From: Antedon mediterranea | Taxonomy: Eukaryota; Echinodermata; Crinoidea; Comatulida; Antedonidae | DNA length: 64,000 bases | Reading direction: 5' to 3' | NCBI RefSeq assembly: GCF_964355755.1 | Contig: NC_092678.1 | Coordinates: 5,864,922 to 5,928,921 of the forward strand | Shown here: positions 59,761 to 64,000 of the stretch, in pieces | How the letters are laid out: every line of letters begins with the position of its first letter | Position numbering within the stretch: the first letter of the stretch is position 1 | Notes under the pieces: generated by a model | What the model was told of the DNA's origin: nothing | Seen by the model: the letters and a program-made list of their open reading frames with translations, nothing else | Database searches by the model: none | Translations under genes and position numbers: made by a program

Positions 59761-60728
59761 ATTTAGTTTTGCTTATTCAATTAAAGTCAATAGATGTCTT
59801 CAAAATTAAACAGGAGAAAGTATGTAAACCAATTTTAAATATTCAATACAAAAGTACAAGGGAACAAACGTAATTGTTTAAGTAGAAGCACAAAGAATTC
59901 CAATAAAATGATAAAAGAGACTTGCTGTAGGCCTATGTCATGATAAAAAAAAATACAATGACTTTGCGTATTTCAGATATCAGTACAACTCATGGGGTCG
60001 CCGAGATGTAAAAACGTTCCCCTTCCCTCCCCTGACTAGAGTGCCAGTATCTAAGATAATACGATTTAGCTATTAAAATACATTATTTATAAACGTACTT
60101 AACACCTGAATTATGAATTATTAAATATTAATTTCAAATCGATAGACGACATGATCAAAGCAAGCCTTTGACCATGCACCCATCAAAATGGTCAATTTTT
60201 GTCTTTTTAATCCTAAAGTAAAATACTCTTCCTGTTCTTCCTATCTTTAGCAGGCTTACTTTTTTATTCGTTTCCAGGTTGAACGAACAATTTGCCCTCC
60301 ATGCATTCAAATTCTTCTTTTATAGGAAAATGTGCATAAGAAATTATAAATATGATCAACACAGGCAGCCGGTAATGATATTAAAATTGGTGACAATATT
60401 CCACCAAGCGGATATCTAGCGCAAGTGGGTGAAACGGGGACACGGGACCTTGATCTTAAATAAGAAAAGAAGACTATCTCATTCCACTAATATTCCTAAC
60501 AGTATTATTCGTGATTACAGTTTACTGGTTAAAAAACTCTCATTAGAACGTTCCAAATGGCTTCAAGGTATTCAGTCTCATTGTAAATATTAATATCCAT
60601 TGATTATTATGATTATAAATTTCATTACGTATAGCTCTGAGTTAGAGCAAAATAATGAATAATAATGAGTAAATGTAATAAATCTGTAAATACATCGGCT
60701 GCTGTGTGGACACACGTTACCTTAACAA

Positions 60729-61285
60729 GCGTTCGTTTCATTGTTCAATGTTTACTAATAATTTTTAATTATGAAGACGTGAACATTATTAAAAAGAAAA
60801 ACTTACATGAATAATTTACCAAAATTGTATTCTATTTATTCAGTAAATTTTAAAGAAAAAGTATATCTGTGATGGCGCTAGTTACAATCCGTTACGCTTG
60901 ATTGATATTAATGGATGACGTAATGCATACATAGAGAGGAAAAGTATTCCGTGCGTTCGTTTCATTGTTCAATGTTTAGTCATAATTTTTATTATGTGAA
61001 CATTATTAAAAACAATCTTAAGAATTCACCAACAATGTATCCTATTTATTGAGTAAATTAAAAATATAGTATATGTGATGGCGCTAGTTACAATCCCTTA
61101 CGCTTAATTGATATTAATGGATGACGTAATGCATACAAAGAGAGGAAAATTATTCTGTTATTTTCCATTGGTAAACTCCTTGCGTCCGTTTCATTGTCCA
61201 ATGTTTACTCATATTTTTTATTAAGAAGACATTATTAAAAAGGATCTAAGAAAACTTATAATAATTTACCAAAATGGTATCCTAC
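60729..61285. repeat. Tandem array, ~226-bp unit, about 2.5 copies
   Basis: Units begin GCGTTCGTTTCATTGTTCAATGTTTA-like at 60729, 60953 and 61182 (spacing 224 and 229). Each carries 'GATGGCGCTAGTTACAATCC' and 'ATATTAATGGATGACGTAAT' then GCATAC. The third copy is cut off near 61285, where a MITE-like palindrome starts. Confidence 0.85.
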
Positions 61286-61289
61286 TCCT

Positions 61290-61435
61290 ACTAGGAAGCA
61301 ACGCGGAAGTAGTACACGCAATGTAAACGTAAATTGACCAATCAAACAAACAATGGATCACAGTATATTGTGATTGGTCAAATGACTTGTTTCGCGTGCG
61401 TCATTGCATTAGTGCGTCGTACTTTGATTTACATA
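61290..61435. mobile_element. Foldback MITE with CCAATCA core
   Basis: 'AGTAGTACACGCAATGTAAA', 'TTGACCAATCAAACAAACAA' on the left and 'TTGTGATTGGTCAAATGACT', 'CGTCATTGCATTAGTGCGTC' then GTACT on the right are inverted relatives. Core wording is shared with 9750-9890 and 22252-22423; termini are lost. Confidence 0.55.
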
Positions 61436-62084
61436 ATACTTAAATTTCGAACATTTTAACTATACGTTTATATTCATTTAATTCTACCTGTATTCGTTAA
61501 GTCCCAATTGACATCTTTAATTAATTTTTATTAGGTATTATATAATTTTTATTGATCTAATATGAAGCTATGTTAAAATCTCCGAATTAACGAAATCAGA
61601 TTAATGGGAAACAAATTCATAGCTTGATTACAAAATGCAGGTAAACTGTACATGTTATGCAGTCTTGCTGTCAGTTCTCAACATACAAATTACACCTATA
61701 CGCATGTTCCTATGTACAAATAAAGTAAAGCGTCTACAGGGAAAGATTGCGTAAGAAATAGTGCATGGCAACGTTGACGTTTACAATTGGTTGATATGTA
61801 CGGGGCAAGGAAGACGATTGGCTAAAATGTTGGTCGTTAGGGCAGAGCTGGTGCGCATTAGATTAAGAAATGTCATGCAAGCAATTATCAAGTTTACCTT
61901 AGTTTCTAATTGCATTTTGCCAGTGTTGTAGTGTGATTATGACTGATTGTAATTCGTCAAAAACATACAAAAATGTATCAAGTTGACGCGTGCAAACGCT
62001 TCATCCGTTTCTCGGTCACCAATAAAGTGGACCTAGAATCAACCCTACAGCATATGCCTAATTGTTTATCTACATTTCATTCTT

Positions 62085-62800
62085 TTAAGAAAGACTAATT
62101 TCAATCTAATTGAGTCAGTCAATGTTCTACTTCAATCTGAATCAGAGTTGTTAATCTAACAATGGACTATACATAGTTCATTCGTTTACTAAAGACTACA
62201 TTTCATTCTAATTGATTCAGTCATTCTACTTCAATCTGAATCCGAGTTGTTCATTTAACAAATGACTAGGCCTATACCCTAGTTCATTATTCTAATAAAG
62301 ACTATATTCCAATCTAATTTCAGTAAATGTTCTACTTCAATCTGAATCTGAGTTGTTAATCTAACAAAGGAATAGGCCTATAGTTCATTATTCTAAGAAA
62401 AACTATATTTTAATCTCATCGAGTCAATCAATGTTCTATTTCAATCTGAATCCGAGTTGTTAATCTACAATGGACTATACCTAGTTCATTCGTTTAGTAA
62501 AGACTATATTTCAATCTAATTGAGTTAGTCAATGTTCTACTTCAATCTGAATCCGAATTGTTAATCTAACAATGGACTAATAGACTTGTTCATTCGTTTA
62601 GTAAAGACTATATTCCAATCTAATTTCATTAAATGTTCTACTTCAATCTGAATCGAGTTGTTAATCTAATAAAGGAATTTCGTTCATTATTCTAAGAAAT
62701 ATATATTATTATAGAAATATTTCAATCTCATTGAGTCAATCAATGTTCTACTTCAATCTGAATCCTAGTTGTTAATTTAACAAAGGACTATATTACACTC
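62085..62800. repeat. ~103-bp tandem array with three-unit higher-order structure
   Basis: The marker TCTACTTCAATCTGAATC appears near 62126, 62225, 62330, 62434 (TCTATTTC), 62535, 62636 and 62746. Units three apart are more alike than neighbours: 'AATCTAATTTCAGTAAATGT' at 62312 pairs with 'AATCTAATTTCATTAAATGT' at 62618, and 'GAGTCAATCAATGTTCTA' follows one unit after each. This gives a higher-order period of about 306-310 bases. Confidence 0.85.
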
Positions 62801-63229
62801 TTTTACTGCAATATGAACTATTCCAAATTTGCCTTGCATGTAATTACTATAAAATTTAAATGCTCAGGGATAAATCAAACAGACATAGCCTTAAAGCAAT
62901 GGTACTTACTACAATGTTGATGGGTTAAAATACGTAACAATCTACGCAATTTATGCATTGAACTAATATTCTTGTCACATCTAATTCAATTAAACTATTG
63001 TTCTAGATGCATAAACATTCAAAGAAAACGGTTTTAAAACATTCCGAAAGATCATAAAAATGCATTGGAATCCAGCATTCTCGTTTGAGGCTGCAACGAT
63101 TTAAATAAAGTTCACAAAGATGCCGATATTACTGATCTTAAAGATTGAATTTGATAAAAATGAATACAAATTATTTCGAGCAAATAGGCCTAAATATCAT
63201 TGGAATATTGTAAGTACAGTGGGCTTACA

Positions 63230-63780
63230 GTTACATGGCATCGACATCTGATCATCAACTTCTCTCTGACGCAAGCTACTTCGCGGTACTGTAGCTAACA
63301 GAAAAAGAAACAAGAAGTTGACACTAGTAAACTTTATTTTTTGAACAAACGTCGTGAAAGAAAGTTTGCCGGTGTAGATCAGGTTAGCAACTGAGGTAAA
63401 CTGCAGAAAACTAGTTTGCAGAAGTTTAGGCCATGCTAATTCTGAACAAACTAGTTTGTGAATCAAAATGACAGCCTTTGTAGGTTTAGACTACAATGGA
63501 AAACTTGTTTTCTTTGTTAGTCCAGTTGACAAACTGCAGACAATAGGTTTTCAGTCTACACACATTAGTTTCCAAACTAGAGAAAACTCCGATTTCGCAA
63601 ACAAAAAAGTTTGCTGGTGTTCTCCAAACTTAACAGTGGCAAACTCCGAATTTGCAAAAAAAGTTAGCACATTTTTTCTTTGGAAACTTTGTGAAGAAAA
63701 GACTTCCTAGTGTAGGCCCAGAGCTGTTAACAAACTGAAGGTAACATGTTTTCAGAGGTCTACACAAACAACAGTAATGA
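63230..63780. repeat. Foldback/direct-repeat cluster with AAACTAGTTTG motifs
   Basis: The palindrome AAACTAGTTTG occurs near 63408 and 63448. Three loose copies of 'CAAACTG(C/A)AGGTAACATG' / 'TTTTCAGAGGTCTACACAAA' lie at about 63385, 63527 and 63725, and 'GTTTGC(C/T)GGTGT' occurs twice. It is probably nested non-autonomous DNA elements. The opposing frames at 63197-63466 (minus) and 63468-63710 (plus) share this repeat wording and are not supported as genes. Confidence 0.45.
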
Positions 63781-64000
63781 TATACACACTAACATACATT
63801 TTCCTATCGTTTGTTTCAATACCAAAGTTAAAGCAATACGTCGATTTGTTGATTGAAGCTGTTGCCAGGTTATATCACGTATTCTCCGAGGAATCATCCT
63901 ATTCACCAGTGTTCTAATATTCTAAATGTATCACATTTCTGGCAAACAATACTGTATATAGTTACAGTTATGTAAATTACATCAATATTGTTCTTATCGA

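Overview
The window looks like nuclear DNA from a marine invertebrate, most likely a deuterostome close to echinoderms or hemichordates. The evidence is AT-rich composition, GT-AG introns up to about 11 kb, a plexin gene, and a dense load of short repeats (5S-derived and tRNA-derived SINEs, and many MITE-like foldback elements) of the kind seen in such genomes. The phylum is inferred; nothing here fixes the species. No bacterial operon, phage, CRISPR array or complete RNA gene was recognised.

Only one protein-coding gene can be supported. It is the 5' part of a plexin (A-type-like semaphorin receptor) on the minus strand. Four coding exons read right to left at 24321-23239, 22815-22615, 21956-21825 and 10912-10800. 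They encode a signal peptide, a complete sema domain and most of the first PSI domain, about 509 residues in all. Introns are 423, 658 and 10912 bp, and the next one runs at least 10.8 kb to the left edge without another exon that I could recognise. The IPT repeats, membrane segment and cytoplasmic GAP region must lie outside the window. A splice acceptor 20 bases before the ATG shows that there is at least one upstream non-coding exon, which I could not place.

Layout. Positions 1-10.8 kb: intron with 'CCTATTAAGGGGACA' dispersed repeats, a pogo-like MITE, a Harbinger-like MITE and a 5S-rRNA-derived SINE. 10.8-24.3 kb: plexin exons; the 11-kb intron carries a 32-bp tandem array, two tRNA-type SINEs, a perfect 22-bp hairpin, an 846-bp TA-flanked foldback element and other MITEs. 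24.3-38.9 kb: mostly quiet AT-rich DNA, with a TCTCACATTT-type array and a recent 180-bp duplication at 32.1-32.9 kb. 38.9-39.7 kb: a 720-bp pyrimidine-only-like minisatellite. 39.7-50 kb: quiet DNA with dispersed foldback repeats. 50.2-50.7 kb: a minisatellite with G-runs up to 14. 51-57 kb: Harbinger-like and piggyBac-like MITEs and a 17-bp minisatellite. 58.2-58.9 kb: a 654-bp GGCCGG-rich foldback element. 59.5-59.8 kb: a CpG-containing, promoter-like patch. 60.7-62.8 kb: two larger tandem arrays, one with higher-order (3-unit) organisation.

Most of the 64 kb is therefore intron or intergenic DNA shaped by non-autonomous transposons and tandem repeats. I found no convincing new gene system. 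The most unusual items are the two strand-asymmetric minisatellites, the higher-order array near 62 kb, the glycine insertion in the plexin PSI domain, and a set of TTA/TAA-flanked foldback families that seem to share terminal bases.
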